Source: Geomonas anaerohicana
GTDB taxonomy: Bacteria > Desulfobacterota > Desulfuromonadia > Geobacterales > Geobacteraceae
Length of the DNA stretch: 64,000 nucleotides
Direction of reading: 5' to 3'
Assembly (NCBI RefSeq): GCF_016458305.1
Contig: NZ_JAEMHL010000014.1
Location: forward strand, 25,190 to 89,189
Shown: one piece after another, positions 1 to 8,941 of the stretch
Layout: every line of letters starts with the position of its first letter
Numbering within the stretch: position 1 is the stretch's first letter
Translations under genes and position numbers: made by a program
The notes under the pieces: model-generated
What the model saw: only the letters and a program-made list of their open reading frames with translations
Database searches by the model: none
What the model was told of the DNA's origin: nothing

Positions 1-252
1 CGGCGCGGCGGCCAGACCCTCGACCTGACCGTCAAGGAATTCCAGCTGCTGGCCTTGATGCTCAGGCGCCGCGGCGAGGTCCTCTCCCGCACCACCATAT
101 CGGAACAGGTATGGGGCATCAACTTCGACAGCGACACCAACGTGGTGGATGTCGCCATCAGGAGGTTGAGGAAAAAAGTGGACGACCCGTTCCCCCTGAA
201 GCTCATCCAAACCATCAGGGGGGTCGGCTATGTCATCGACGAAGCGGTCTGA
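1..252 (+). CDS. OmpR-family response regulator, C-terminal part (CusR/CopR-like)
   Basis: Only the last 83 codons are in the window; the receiver domain lies to the left. The visible part is a winged-helix DNA-binding domain. It opens with the strand [11 protein letters not shown], carries a recognition helix around [18 protein letters not shown], and ends with the wing motif [11 protein letters not shown] typical of OmpR/PhoB regulators. The stop overlaps the start of the next gene, a metal-type sensor kinase, by 23 bases, so the two form a two-component pair. The CusR/CopR assignment rests on that partner and on family resemblance. The signal (copper, silver or another stress) cannot be read from the sequence. 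Confidence 0.9.
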   Translation, partial: RRGGQTLDLTVKEFQLLALMLRRRGEVLSRTTISEQVWGINFDSDTNVVDVAIRRLRKKVDDPFPLKLIQTIRGVGYVIDEAV

Positions 253-1669
253 CCTCCCCCGCTCCAACTCGATCACCGCGCGTCTGGTCGGTTTCTACCT
301 GGTCGCCACCCTGCTGATCCTCCTGTGCACCAACTGGTTCCAGTTCAAAGCCCTGTACAAAGACCTCGACTACGAGGACAACGATTTCCTGGTGGAGCGG
401 ATCGGGACGCTCAGGGACATCATCGCCCGCCATCCCGATGCCCTGCGGGACCAGATCCCGACCAAGGGGCCGGGGCAGCCGAGCCGGAACCTGGTGCGGG
501 TCCAGGATGCCGAGGGACGCACCCTGATGCAGTCCCCGGAGATGGCGGGGCTGGCGGTCGAGCTGTTCCCTCCGGCGGTGACCAGGGCCGAGAAGATCAG
601 CCGCGGCCGTAAGTACCGCGCTCCCGACAAACGGCACTACCTGCTCAATGCCGCCTGGGCGGAGCGGGACGGCAATCCCCACTACCGGCTGATCCAGATT
701 GCGCTGGAGATCACCGACGAAGACGCCCTGATGTCGAAGTACCTGATCCGGACCGCGGCGGCGGTGGTGACCGGCCTGCTGCTGGCGGCACTTTCCGGCG
801 TCGCGATCGCACGCCGGGGATTGCGGCCGCTACAGGAGATGGCGGAAAAGGTGGCGCACATCACCGAGGCGGACCTGCACCAGCGCATAGGGACCGCGAG
901 CTGGCCGCGCGAACTGGACCAGCTTACCGTGGCGCTGGACGCCATGCTGGGGCGGCTGGAGGAATCCTTCGGCCGACTTTCCGAATTCTCCGCCAACCTG
1001 GCCCACGAGCTGCGCACCCCGATCAACAACCTGCGCGGCGAGGCGGAGGTGGCACTCTCCCGGGCGCGCTCGGAGGAGGAGTACCGCCGCATCATCGAGT
1101 CGGCCATCGAGGAATACGAGCGCCTGTCGCGCATGGTGGGCGACATCCTTTTCCTGGCGCGTCCCGACCGGACCCACCAGCCGGTGCTGATCGACGCGCG
1201 GGTAGAGGTGGAGCGGCTGGCGGAGTACTACGGCAACCTGGCCGAGGAGCAGCACACGGCCATCGTCATCGAGGGGAACGGCAAGGTGAGCGTCGACCCC
1301 AACCTGTTCCAGCGCGCCGTGGGCAACCTCATCTCCAACGCCCTGCACTACGGCTCCCGGTTCGGGGAGATCAGGGTGAAGCTGCGGGGCACCGACGACG
1401 GGGGGCTGGAAATCGCCGTCGAGGACGACGGCATGGGTGTCGATCCCGCCGAGCTGCCGCGCGTGTTCGACCGGTTCTACCGCTCGCCGCAGGCCCGCCA
1501 GATCTACAACCAGGGGAGCGGACTGGGCCTCGCCATCGTACGCTCCATCATGAACCTTCACGGCGGCACCGCCTCGGTCGCCAGCCGCCCCGGCGCGGGA
1601 ACCGTGGTAACCCTGCGTTTCCCGGCGCCCTCAAACGGGGAGACAGGAGCATCCGTTGCCCAAACATGA
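230..1669 (+). CDS. Heavy-metal-type sensor histidine kinase (CusS-like)
   Basis: This is a 479-residue membrane kinase. Transmembrane helix 1 lies at about residues 18-37 and helix 2 at about 168-193, enclosing a periplasmic sensor of about 130 residues. A HAMP linker follows, then the dimerisation helix with phospho-acceptor His259 in [14 protein letters not shown]. The ATP-binding domain has the N box around Asn370 ([11 protein letters not shown]), the G1 box [15 protein letters not shown] and the G2 box GSGLGLAIV. All catalytic boxes are intact. The order TM-sensor-TM-HAMP-HisKA-HATPase and the overlap with an OmpR-type regulator fit the CusS/CopS group. The ATG at 230 lies inside the upstream gene, a normal form of translational coupling. 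The ligand is unknown. Confidence 0.9.
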   Translation: MSSTKRSDLPRSNSITARLVGFYLVATLLILLCTNWFQFKALYKDLDYEDNDFLVERIGTLRDIIARHPDALRDQIPTKGPGQPSRNLVRVQDAEGRTLMQSPEMAGLAVELFPPAVTRAEKISRGRKYRAPDKRHYLLNAAWAERDGNPHYRLIQIALEITDEDALMSKYLIRTAAAVVTGLLLAALSGVAIARRGLRPLQEMAEKVAHITEADLHQRIGTASWPRELDQLTVALDAMLGRLEESFGRLSEFSANLAHELRTPINNLRGEAEVALSRARSEEEYRRIIESAIEEYERLSRMVGDILFLARPDRTHQPVLIDARVEVERLAEYYGNLAEEQHTAIVIEGNGKVSVDPNLFQRAVGNLISNALHYGSRFGEIRVKLRGTDDGGLEIAVEDDGMGVDPAELPRVFDRFYRSPQARQIYNQGSGLGLAIVRSIMNLHGGTASVASRPGAGTVVTLRFPAPSNGETGASVAQT

Positions 1670-3866
1670 CCAGGAACCTGCGGGCGCCGCTTCACCCGGA
1701 GCCCCGCTGATCCAGAAGCAGGCCGTCCGCATCGTGGCGATCTACGCCATCTTCGGGCTGTCCTGGATCTACGGGTCCGACCACATCATCGACCTGCTCA
1801 TCGAGGACAAGGGGACGCTGCTGCAGATTGCCGTCGCCAAGGGGTTCGTTTTCATCCTCTGCACCGCCACCCTGCTCTACGTCCTGATCAACCGCCTGCT
1901 GGGGCAGCTTGCCGCCGCCGACCGCGGCCGGCGGGAAAGCCTGGAGCGCCTGAGCCAGAAGAACGCGCAGTTGCGCCTGTTCTTCGAGGCCGCGCCCGCT
2001 TCCCTGGCCATGTTCGACCGCGACATGCGCTACATGGAGGTGAGCCGTCGCTGGCTGTCCATGTACGGCCTGGGGGATCGCGACATCCTGGGGCTGTCGC
2101 ACTACCAGGTCTTCCCCGAAATCCCTCAGTACTGGAAAGAGTGCCATCGCCGGGGCCTGGCCGGGGAGACCCTCCGGGCGGAGGCGGACGAGTTCCGGCG
2201 CGCGGACGGCTCGCTGCAGTACGTCAGGTGGGAGATCCACCCCTGGTATCAGGCGGCGGGCGAGGTGGGCGGGATCGTCATCTTCACCGAGGACATCACC
2301 GAAAGAATGAGGTTCGAGACGGCGCTCCAGGCCAACGAACGGTTTCTGCGCCTTTTGACCGACCACCTGCCGGGGCTGGTAGGCTACTGGAACGCGAACC
2401 TGACCTGCGGCTTCGCCAACAGGCCCTACCGCGAGTGGTTCGGCAAGAATTCTGACGAGATCATCGGCACCACCATGCGCGAGCTCCTGGGGGAAGAGCT
2501 TTTCGCCCAGAACGAGCCGCACGTGCGCGCGGTCCTGGCGGGAGAGCCCCAGCATTTCCAAAGAACGCTGCAGCGCGACGGGGAGACCGCCTACGTCTGG
2601 TCCCACTACATTCCCGACGTGGTGGACGGCACCGTGCGCGGCTTTTACGTGCTGGTATCCGACGTCACCGAGCTGAAACGGGCCGAGGCTGAAAGGCAGA
2701 GGCTGGAGCACCAGCTGCAGCAGTCCCAGAAGATGGAGTCGGTCGGTCGGCTGGCCGGAGGCGTCGCGCACGACTTCAACAACCTGCTCACGGTCATCAT
2801 GGGGCTGGCCCAGCTGGGGATGCGGGAACTGGGACCGGGACACCCGACGCTGGTGCGACTGGAGGGGATCCGCCAGGCCGCGGACAAGTCTGCGGCGCTC
2901 ACGAGCCAGCTTTTGGGCTTTGCCCGCAAGCAGACCATCGCACCCAAGGTGCTCAACCTGAACGGCGCGGTGGAAGAGATGCTGAAGATGCTCAAGCGCC
3001 TGGTGGGAGAGGACATCGACCTCGCCTGGAACCCCGGCAAAGAGCTCTGGAGCGTCTGCATGGATCCCTCGCAGTTGGACCAGATCCTGGCCAACCTCTG
3101 CGTCAACGCGCGCGATGCCATCGCCGACGTCGGCAAGATCACCATCGAGACCGGCAACGTCTCCTTCGACGCTAAGTACTGCAACGCCCACTTCGAGTTC
3201 GTGCCGGGGGATTACGTCCTGCTGGCGGTAAGCGACGACGGCTGCGGCATGGACCAGGAGACCATGGCCCAGATCTTCGAGCCCTTCTTCTCCACCAAGG
3301 AGATCGGGCGGGGAACCGGGCTGGGGCTGGCCACCGTGTACGGCATCGTGAAGCAGAACAACGGCTTCATCAATACCTACAGCGAGCCGGGGAAAGGGAC
3401 GACCTTCAAGATTTACCTGCCGCGCCACGCCGAACAGGGAGCACGCCCCGTACCGGAGGCCGCCGCGCCGGTCCGTGGCGGCAGCGAAACCATCCTGCTG
3501 GTCGAGGACGAACCGAGCATCCTGAACGTCACCGTGTCGCTGTTGGCCCTGCAGGGCTACCATGTGCTGCCGGCATCGAAACCGGGGGATGCGCTGAAGG
3601 TGGCGCAGGAGTACGGCGACCGGATCGACCTGGTGATCACCGACGTGGTGATGCCGGACATGAACGGCAGGGAGCTGGTGCGCAGGCTGCTCCCCATCTG
3701 TCCCCAGGTCAAGTGTCTCTACATGTCCGGCTATACCGCCAACGTCATCGCACACCACGGCGTGCTGGACCAGGGGGTGAACTTCATCTCCAAACCGTTC
3801 ACCAGCAACGATCTGGCGGCCAAGGTGCGGGCTGTGCTCGACGCGAAAGGGGAACAGGACGGGTAG
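1656..3866 (+). CDS. PAS-domain hybrid histidine kinase with C-terminal receiver
   Basis: This 736-residue protein starts at a TTG (1656) that overlaps the upstream kinase gene by 14 bases. Two hydrophobic segments at about 24-44 and 58-82 anchor it in the membrane. Two PAS domains follow (about 105-225 and 228-345). The kinase core has His372 in the motif GGVAHDFNNLLTVIMG, which is typical of non-orthodox PAS kinases, with G boxes SDDGCGMD and GRGTGLGLATVYG. A receiver domain occupies about 610-730 with phospho-acceptor Asp663 in LVITDVVMPDMNGREL. Hybrid kinases of this type pass phosphate from His to the attached Asp; an output partner is not visible here. It may act with the CusRS-like pair or be a bystander. 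Confidence 0.88.
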   Translation: MPKHDQEPAGAASPGAPLIQKQAVRIVAIYAIFGLSWIYGSDHIIDLLIEDKGTLLQIAVAKGFVFILCTATLLYVLINRLLGQLAAADRGRRESLERLSQKNAQLRLFFEAAPASLAMFDRDMRYMEVSRRWLSMYGLGDRDILGLSHYQVFPEIPQYWKECHRRGLAGETLRAEADEFRRADGSLQYVRWEIHPWYQAAGEVGGIVIFTEDITERMRFETALQANERFLRLLTDHLPGLVGYWNANLTCGFANRPYREWFGKNSDEIIGTTMRELLGEELFAQNEPHVRAVLAGEPQHFQRTLQRDGETAYVWSHYIPDVVDGTVRGFYVLVSDVTELKRAEAERQRLEHQLQQSQKMESVGRLAGGVAHDFNNLLTVIMGLAQLGMRELGPGHPTLVRLEGIRQAADKSAALTSQLLGFARKQTIAPKVLNLNGAVEEMLKMLKRLVGEDIDLAWNPGKELWSVCMDPSQLDQILANLCVNARDAIADVGKITIETGNVSFDAKYCNAHFEFVPGDYVLLAVSDDGCGMDQETMAQIFEPFFSTKEIGRGTGLGLATVYGIVKQNNGFINTYSEPGKGTTFKIYLPRHAEQGARPVPEAAAPVRGGSETILLVEDEPSILNVTVSLLALQGYHVLPASKPGDALKVAQEYGDRIDLVITDVVMPDMNGRELVRRLLPICPQVKCLYMSGYTANVIAHHGVLDQGVNFISKPFTSNDLAAKVRAVLDAKGEQDG

Positions 3867-3962
3867 TACATGACGCAAATGTCATCTTTTTGCAATGTAA
3901 CGGCAAGGCGCTTTGCCTTATTATGTGCGTTGTTTTGTCACTAGAACTTAAAGAGGTTAACT

Positions 3963-5864
3963 ATGCCACAACGACGACTGGGTCTGGTCGCCTTCGTCTC
4001 CTGTACCTTCCTCGCAGTTTCCACCGCCATCCGCATCATGCTGGCGGCCGCCACCCCGAAAGGGGCCGGCCTCAAACTCTCGCTGCTGCTCAAGGCCGCG
4101 GCTGCAGGTTTCTACTTCGACCTGGCCACGCTTGCCTACGCCATCGTGCCGCTGGCGCTGTACCTGATCCTGGTCCCGCGCAAGGTGGCCACGCACCGCT
4201 GGCACTTATGGCTGGTGCGCTTCTTGTTTGCCATCTTCGTCGGCGTGCTGATCTTCGACATCTGCGCGGAGTACATCTTCTTTGACGAATTCGGCACCCG
4301 CTTCAACTTCATCGCCATCGACTACCTGGTCTACACCCAGGAGGTGGTCGGCAACATCCGCGAGTCCTACCCGCTTTCGGCCATCTTCTCCGGGATCGGC
4401 GCGGTCGCGGCGGCGGTCTGCTGGGTGCTGAGAAAGCCGCTGACCCGCGGTGCGGAGCTGACCTTCAACGGCGCCTATCACCGCACCGGGTTCCTGCTCC
4501 TGCTCCCCGTGGTGCTCTCCTACGGTGTGGTCAACATCTCCCAGTCGACCATCTCCAAGAACAACTACGCCAACGAGATCGCGGGCAACGGGGTCTACAA
4601 CCTCTTCGCAGCCTTCATCAACAACGAGCTCCCCTTCACCAGGTTCTACCGCACCCTGCCGCAGAACCAGGTGAACGCGCGGCTGAGAACCCTGGTCGCG
4701 GAGCGAAACAACAGCTTCGTCGATCCCAAGTCCGAGCGTTTCACCCGCACCATCCGCGCCGAGGGGCCCGAAAAGCACCTGAACGTGGTGGTGGTGATCG
4801 AGGAGAGCCTGTCGGCCGAGTACCTGGGCACCTTCGGCAACAACAAGGGGCTGACCCCGAACCTGGACCGTCTGGCGCCCCAGTCGCTGTTCTTCACCAA
4901 CCTCTACGCCAACGGCACCCGCACCGTGCGCGGCCTGGAGGCCCTCACCCTCTCGGTGCCCCCGCTCCCCGGCACCTCGATCGTGAAGCGTCCCAACAAC
5001 GGCGGCTTCCGCTCCTGGGGCGAGATCATGAACGCGAAAGGATACCAGTCCAAGTACATCTACGCCGGACACGGCTACTTCGACAACATGAACGCCTTCT
5101 TCTCGGGAAACGGCTACTCCATCGTGGACCGCACCGACTTCGCCAAGGACGAGATCAGCTTCGCCAACGTCTGGGGCGTGTGCGACGAGGACCTGTTCCG
5201 CAAGGTGATCAAGGAAGGGGACAAGTCGTTCGCCGCCAAGAAGCCGTTCTTCTCCATGGTGATGACCACCTCCAACCACCGCCCCTTCACCTATCCGGCG
5301 GGGAGGATCGACATCCCGGCCAAGAAGGGGCGTAACGGCGGGGTGAAGTACGCCGACTACGCCATCGGCAGGCTGATAGCCGAGGCGAGCAGCAAGCCGT
5401 GGTTCAAGGACACCATCTTCGTCATCGTCGCCGACCACTGCGCCGGCAGCGCCGGCAAGACCGACATCCCGATCAAGAAGTACGAGATCCCGCTGCTGGT
5501 CTACTCACCGGCACACATCAAGCCGGCCAAGGTCGACAAGATGATGAGCCAGATCGACGTCGCCCCCACCGTGCTGGGCCTGATGAACATGAGCTACCAG
5601 AGCGACTTCCTCGGGCATGACGTGTTCAAGGATTCCGGCCAGGCCCCGCGCGCCTTCATCTCGACCTACCAGAAGCTCGGCTACCTCACCGACAACGAGC
5701 TCCTGGTGCTGGGGCCGAGGCAGTACGCGGCGCAGTACAAGGTGGACAGGAAAACCGGCGACGCCAAGAGCGAGCCGGTGACGGATAACATGCTGGCGGA
5801 CATGCTGGCCTACTACCAGGGCGCGGACTACCTGTACCAGCACAGGTTGAACCGGATCCGGTAG
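3963..5864 (+). CDS. LTA-synthase-family membrane sulfatase/phosphoglycerol transferase
   Basis: This 633-residue protein has about five N-terminal transmembrane helices (within residues 5-190) and a large extracytoplasmic sulfatase-fold domain from about residue 265. The metal and nucleophile motifs are visible: VVVVIEESLSAEY with the first acidic residues, ANGTRTVRGLEA with the presumed catalytic Thr, and the late VADHCAGSAGK. The layout matches the LtaS/MdoB (OpgB) family, which moves phosphoglycerol or phosphoethanolamine groups onto envelope glycans or lipids. The substrate cannot be told from sequence. A clear ribosome site (AAAGAGG) precedes the ATG. The gene stands alone, with a strong terminator 51 bases after its stop. 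Confidence 0.85.
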   Translation: MPQRRLGLVAFVSCTFLAVSTAIRIMLAAATPKGAGLKLSLLLKAAAAGFYFDLATLAYAIVPLALYLILVPRKVATHRWHLWLVRFLFAIFVGVLIFDICAEYIFFDEFGTRFNFIAIDYLVYTQEVVGNIRESYPLSAIFSGIGAVAAAVCWVLRKPLTRGAELTFNGAYHRTGFLLLLPVVLSYGVVNISQSTISKNNYANEIAGNGVYNLFAAFINNELPFTRFYRTLPQNQVNARLRTLVAERNNSFVDPKSERFTRTIRAEGPEKHLNVVVVIEESLSAEYLGTFGNNKGLTPNLDRLAPQSLFFTNLYANGTRTVRGLEALTLSVPPLPGTSIVKRPNNGGFRSWGEIMNAKGYQSKYIYAGHGYFDNMNAFFSGNGYSIVDRTDFAKDEISFANVWGVCDEDLFRKVIKEGDKSFAAKKPFFSMVMTTSNHRPFTYPAGRIDIPAKKGRNGGVKYADYAIGRLIAEASSKPWFKDTIFVIVADHCAGSAGKTDIPIKKYEIPLLVYSPAHIKPAKVDKMMSQIDVAPTVLGLMNMSYQSDFLGHDVFKDSGQAPRAFISTYQKLGYLTDNELLVLGPRQYAAQYKVDRKTGDAKSEPVTDNMLADMLAYYQGADYLYQHRLNRIR

Positions 5865-5915
5865 GGACGGACGGGCCAGGCGGGGTATACCTGCCGCAAC
5901 GAGCTACAACGACAA

Positions 5916-5953
5916 ACGGGACGCAGCCCAAGGGCTGCGTCCCGTTTTCTTTT
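5916..5953 (+). terminator. Rho-independent terminator after the LTA-synthase-like gene
   Basis: A perfect 14-bp stem (5916-5929 with 5932-5945) with a two-base gap is followed by TTTCTTTT. It ends the transcription unit of the sulfatase-fold gene. Confidence 0.9.
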
Positions 5954-5960
5954 GCCAGCT

Positions 5961-6087
5961 ATTCCCGGGTTCCCAAGCTCAAGCTTGGGAACCCCATATG
6001 GTGCAAAGCTCCAGCTATGTATCCGAGGAAGCTGGAGCTTCTGAAAGGCTTTGCGTTCCCAAGGTGGACCTTGGGAACGAGATCAAA
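5961..6087. repeat. 120-bp palindromic repeat, copy A
   Basis: The element holds two nested palindromes: GGTTCCCAAGCT-CAAGCTTGGGAACC near its left end and GCGTTCCCAAGG-TGG-ACCTTGGGAACG near its right end, with an AGCTCCAGC/GCTGGAGCT pair between them. The reverse complement is nearly identical to 25849-25967, so the window holds two copies in opposite orientation. It has no coding content and looks like a REP/MITE-type element. Confidence 0.85.
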
Positions 6088-6135
6088 CGAGATCAAAGGG
6101 GGGCCGCCTTGGGTAGGGAGAGGCAAATCCCCCCT

Positions 6136-6161
6136 GTCCCCCCTTCGCAAAAGGGGGGAAC
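6136..6161. repeat. GC-rich hairpin repeat
   Basis: An 8-bp stem CCCCCCTT / AAGGGGGG with loop CGCAA, preceded by a second C-rich block. It is a simple intergenic hairpin of repeat type; no U-tract follows, so it is not a normal terminator. Confidence 0.6.
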
Positions 6162-6195
6162 GTAGTGGCTCGTGCAATTCTTCGGAAGCACATCA

Positions 6196-6348
6196 CGCTC
6201 ACTGCACCTTTGTCCCCGCCAAGCAAACTATAACCATACGCCTGGTTCCGACGTGGTGACTTGGCTGAAAGAAGCGGGCAAAGGGTATCAGACCAGGGCC
6301 AACAGGATCCTTCGCACGGTTATGGAAGCACAGCGCAAGAAGGGAATG
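6196..6348 (+). pseudogene. Frameshifted remnant of a BrnA-type antitoxin
   Basis: Two adjacent reading frames join into one BrnA-like C-terminal region. The first frame gives VPAKQTITIRL and then stops. The frame shifted at about 6243-6253 continues DVVTWLKEAGKGYQTRANRIL followed by RTVMEAQRKKG. The strand KTRITIRL and the helix VxxWLKxxGKGYQTRxNxILR are hallmarks of BrnA antitoxins, which are ribbon-helix-helix DNA-binding partners of the BrnT toxin. No intact start, N-terminal half or brnT gene is seen nearby. I read it as a decayed toxin-antitoxin locus sitting between repeats and a terminator. Confidence 0.65.
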
Positions 6349-6396
6349 GCCTCCTCTGCCGGCAGAAAGAGATCCGGCACTCACTCCCCCCCCCTC

Positions 6397-6431
6397 AAAG
6401 GCCTCCTCTACAGGGAGGCTTTTCCTTTATA
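6397..6431 (+). terminator. Rho-independent terminator downstream of the brnA remnant
   Basis: A 10-bp stem (AAAGGCCTCC with GGAGGCTTTT, one G-U pair) with a short loop runs into TTTTCCTTTAT. It may be the surviving terminator of the lost antitoxin gene. Confidence 0.75.
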
Positions 6432-6585
6432 CTCCGGCACGTTGCAAAGCAGTGACACAACCCGCCCCGCCGTCTCTCAGAAAATTTCCTGCTCCTGCCA
6501 AAAATCGCATTTTTTAGCAGCGAATCCTCCCTTTGTATGTTAGCCTTAATCCCATTTTCCAACCTCCGGAGGCGGCTTCATATTC

Positions 6586-7341
6586 ATGCAAAACAAGGTC
6601 ATTGAAAAGGTCCTCCAGGAAGTACGTGAGGGGGCACTCGACGTCCCCCAGGCGCTGGAGAGATTGAAACACCTCCCCTTCGAAGATGTCGGCTGCGCCA
6701 CGGTAGACCACCACCGCACGTTGCGCCAGGGATTCCCGGAAGTTATCTTCGGGCAGGGCAAGAGCGTGGTCCAGATGCGCACGATAGTCGAGGCGCTCCT
6801 CGCCAAGGGCGGCAATGTCCTCGCCACCAGGGTGAACCGTGCCAAGGGTGCGAAACTTAAAGAACTCTTCCCGCAGGCGGTCTACCACGCCGACGCGCGC
6901 GCCCTCACCATCGAACAGCACCCGGTCGAGTTGCGCGGCCGGGGCAAGGTGCTGGTGGTCTGCGCCGGCACCTCCGACATCCCGGTGGCGGCCGAGGCGG
7001 TCCTCACCGCGCAGATGATGGGCAACGAGGTGGAGAAGGTCTACGATGTGGGCGTGGCCGGCTTGCACCGCCTGCTGGCGCGGCGCGGCACGCTCGCGGA
7101 AGCATCGGTTATCATCGTCGTGGCCGGGATGGAAGGGGCGCTCCCGTCCGTCGTGGGCGGCCTGGTGGACAAACCGGTGATCGCGGTGCCGACCTCGGTG
7201 GGCTACGGCGCCTCCTTCGGCGGCGTGGCGGCACTGCTCGGCATGCTCAACTCCTGCGCCGCCGGGGTAACGGTGGTGAACATAGACAACGGTTTCGGGG
7301 CGGCCTACGCGGCGAGCCTCATGAACAGGATTCACGGATGA
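6586..7341 (+). CDS. larB: LarB, nickel pincer cofactor biosynthesis carboxylase
   Basis: LarB carboxylates and hydrolyses nicotinic acid adenine dinucleotide in the first step of nickel-pincer-nucleotide cofactor synthesis. The 251-residue product has the family layout: a helical N-terminal third with DVGCATVDHHRTLRQGFPEVI, then a PurE-like (AIR carboxylase) Rossmann domain from about residue 118, VLVVCAGTSDIPVAAEA, with later glycine-rich strands VVAGMEGALPSVVGGL and PTSVGYGASFGGVAALLGML. It overlaps larC by four bases (ATGA). Neither larE nor the lactate racemase larA is in the window, so the client enzyme lies elsewhere. Confidence 0.93.
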   Translation: MQNKVIEKVLQEVREGALDVPQALERLKHLPFEDVGCATVDHHRTLRQGFPEVIFGQGKSVVQMRTIVEALLAKGGNVLATRVNRAKGAKLKELFPQAVYHADARALTIEQHPVELRGRGKVLVVCAGTSDIPVAAEAVLTAQMMGNEVEKVYDVGVAGLHRLLARRGTLAEASVIIVVAGMEGALPSVVGGLVDKPVIAVPTSVGYGASFGGVAALLGMLNSCAAGVTVVNIDNGFGAAYAASLMNRIHG

Positions 7342-8495
7342 AGGTACTGTATTTCGATTGCTTCGCCGGGATCGCAGGCGACATGACCGTGGCCGGCCTG
7401 ATCGAACTCGGACTCCCGCTGGAGACGCTGCAACAGGAACTTTCCTCGCTGCCGCTGTGCGGCTACACACTGGAAAGCCGCAAAGTCGAGCGCCACGGCG
7501 TGGCCGGGACCTCCTTCAAGGTCACCCTCACCGAAGAGGACCAGCCGCACCGCCACTACTCCGGCATCGCCGCGATGATCGAGAAGTCCGCCCTCAAGCC
7601 GCGGGTCAAGGAACTCTCCCAGCGCATGTTCCTGAAGCTGGCGCAGGCCGAAGCGAGCGTGCACGGCGTGCCGCTGGAGCGGGTGCACTTCCACGAGGTG
7701 GGGGCCGTCGACTCCATCGTGGACATCGTCGGCACCGCCATCGGCCTGGACTACCTGGGCATCGACCGGGTCTGCGCCTCGGGCCTTCCCTACGGCCACG
7801 GCTTCGTGAAGACCGCGCACGGCCTCCTTCCCGTCCCGGCGCCCGCCACCGCGAAGCTGATGGAGGGGATCCCGCTCGGCCCCGACGTGGGCCCCGGCGA
7901 ACGGGTCACGCCGACCGGCGCGGCCATCGTCGCGGCGCTGTCTGACAGCTTCGGTCCTCCCCCGGGGATGACCGTCGCGGGGACCGGCTACGGCGCCGGG
8001 GAAAAGGACTTCCCGGAGCTCCCCAACCTGCTCCGGCTGGTACTGGGCGAGAGCGCGGAGGCAAAAGAGGCCCAGGAGGTACTGGTCCTCGAAACCCACA
8101 TCGACGACATGCCCGCGGAGATCTTTGGTTTCCTCATGGAGAGGCTCATGGAGGCGGGGGCGCTGGACGTCGCCTTCTCGCCGCTGCAGATGAAGAAGAA
8201 CCGCCCCGGCACCCGGCTCACCGTGATCGCGAAGCCGGGCGACCTGGAGCAACTCTCCGGCATCATCCTGGCGGAATCGAGCGCCATCGGCCTGCGCTAC
8301 TACCCGGCCGGCCGGATCACCCTCCCCCGCTCGTGCGAGACGCGGGCGACCTCGCTGGGCGAGGTGCGGGTCAAGGTGCTGGGCAACGGGCGGGTGACAC
8401 CGGAGTACGACTCGTGCCGGGAGATCGCCATCCAGAAGAGGATGCCGCTGGTCGAGGTGTACCGGACGGTGGAGAGGGAGTGCGGCAAGGGATGA
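7338..8495 (+). CDS. larC: LarC, nickel insertion protein (pincer cofactor cyclometallase)
   Basis: LarC places nickel into the pyridinium-dithiocarboxylic acid mononucleotide, using CTP, to finish the pincer cofactor of LarA-type racemases. The 385 residues start with the signature VLYFDCFAGIAGDMTVAGLIEL and contain FHEVGAVDSIVDIVGTAIGL and the late segment ETHIDDMPAEIFGFLMERL. Both halves (LarC1 and LarC2 of lactobacilli) are fused in one frame, as in most bacteria. A His-rich patch (PHRHYS) sits near residue 70. The start overlaps larB and the stop overlaps the pgpA start by four bases each, so the genes are translationally coupled. Confidence 0.93.
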   Translation: MKVLYFDCFAGIAGDMTVAGLIELGLPLETLQQELSSLPLCGYTLESRKVERHGVAGTSFKVTLTEEDQPHRHYSGIAAMIEKSALKPRVKELSQRMFLKLAQAEASVHGVPLERVHFHEVGAVDSIVDIVGTAIGLDYLGIDRVCASGLPYGHGFVKTAHGLLPVPAPATAKLMEGIPLGPDVGPGERVTPTGAAIVAALSDSFGPPPGMTVAGTGYGAGEKDFPELPNLLRLVLGESAEAKEAQEVLVLETHIDDMPAEIFGFLMERLMEAGALDVAFSPLQMKKNRPGTRLTVIAKPGDLEQLSGIILAESSAIGLRYYPAGRITLPRSCETRATSLGEVRVKVLGNGRVTPEYDSCREIAIQKRMPLVEVYRTVERECGKG

Positions 8496-8941
8496 AGAAG
8501 TTCGTGATAATCACCGCCACCTGGTTCGGCACCGGCTTTTCCCCCTTTGCCTCGGGAACGGTCGGGACCGTCGGCGCCATACCGTTGTTCCTGCTCCTGT
8601 CGGGCATGCCGCTGTGGCTTTACCTGGTCACCACGGTCGCTTTCACGCTGTTTGCCTGCTGGAGCGCCGGTTTCGGCGAAGAGCTCTGGGGCGAGCACGA
8701 CTCGGGCAAGATCGTCATCGACGAGGTGGCCGGCTACCTGGTGACCATGACCGCGGTCCCGGTGACCTGGCAGGGAATCCTGGCGGGCTTCATCATGTTC
8801 CGCATCTTCGACATCCTGAAACCGCAGCCGGCGCGCTGGTTCGACCGCTCGCTGAAAAACGGCTACGGCGTGGTGCTGGATGACATCGTCGCCGGCATCT
8901 ACGCCTGCGCCGCCACGCACCTGGTACTGAGGCTTTTGTGA
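8492..8941 (+). CDS. pgpA: Phosphatidylglycerophosphatase A
   Basis: PgpA removes the phosphate from phosphatidylglycerophosphate to give phosphatidylglycerol in the inner membrane. The 149-residue protein has the family N-terminus TWFGTGFSPFASGTVGT, hydrophobic helices at about 28-65, the motif DSGKIVIDEVAGYLVTM with its conserved acidic residues, and the C-terminal DDIVAGIYA that helps bind magnesium. I place the start at the ATG at 8492, which overlaps larC in an ATGA. An in-frame start 159 bases upstream would add a tail lying entirely in larC coding sequence and is unlikely. Pairing with cinA is frequent in Proteobacteria. Confidence 0.93.
   Translation: MKKFVIITATWFGTGFSPFASGTVGTVGAIPLFLLLSGMPLWLYLVTTVAFTLFACWSAGFGEELWGEHDSGKIVIDEVAGYLVTMTAVPVTWQGILAGFIMFRIFDILKPQPARWFDRSLKNGYGVVLDDIVAGIYACAATHLVLRLL

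Noticed and set aside
1692..3878. Long minus-strand reading frame opposite the PAS hybrid kinase, and similar long frames opposite alaS, ileS, glnE and others
   Set aside because: These are shadows of high-GC genes: composition is His/Arg/Val/Gly-heavy, there are no motifs, and the opposite strand encodes complete known proteins.
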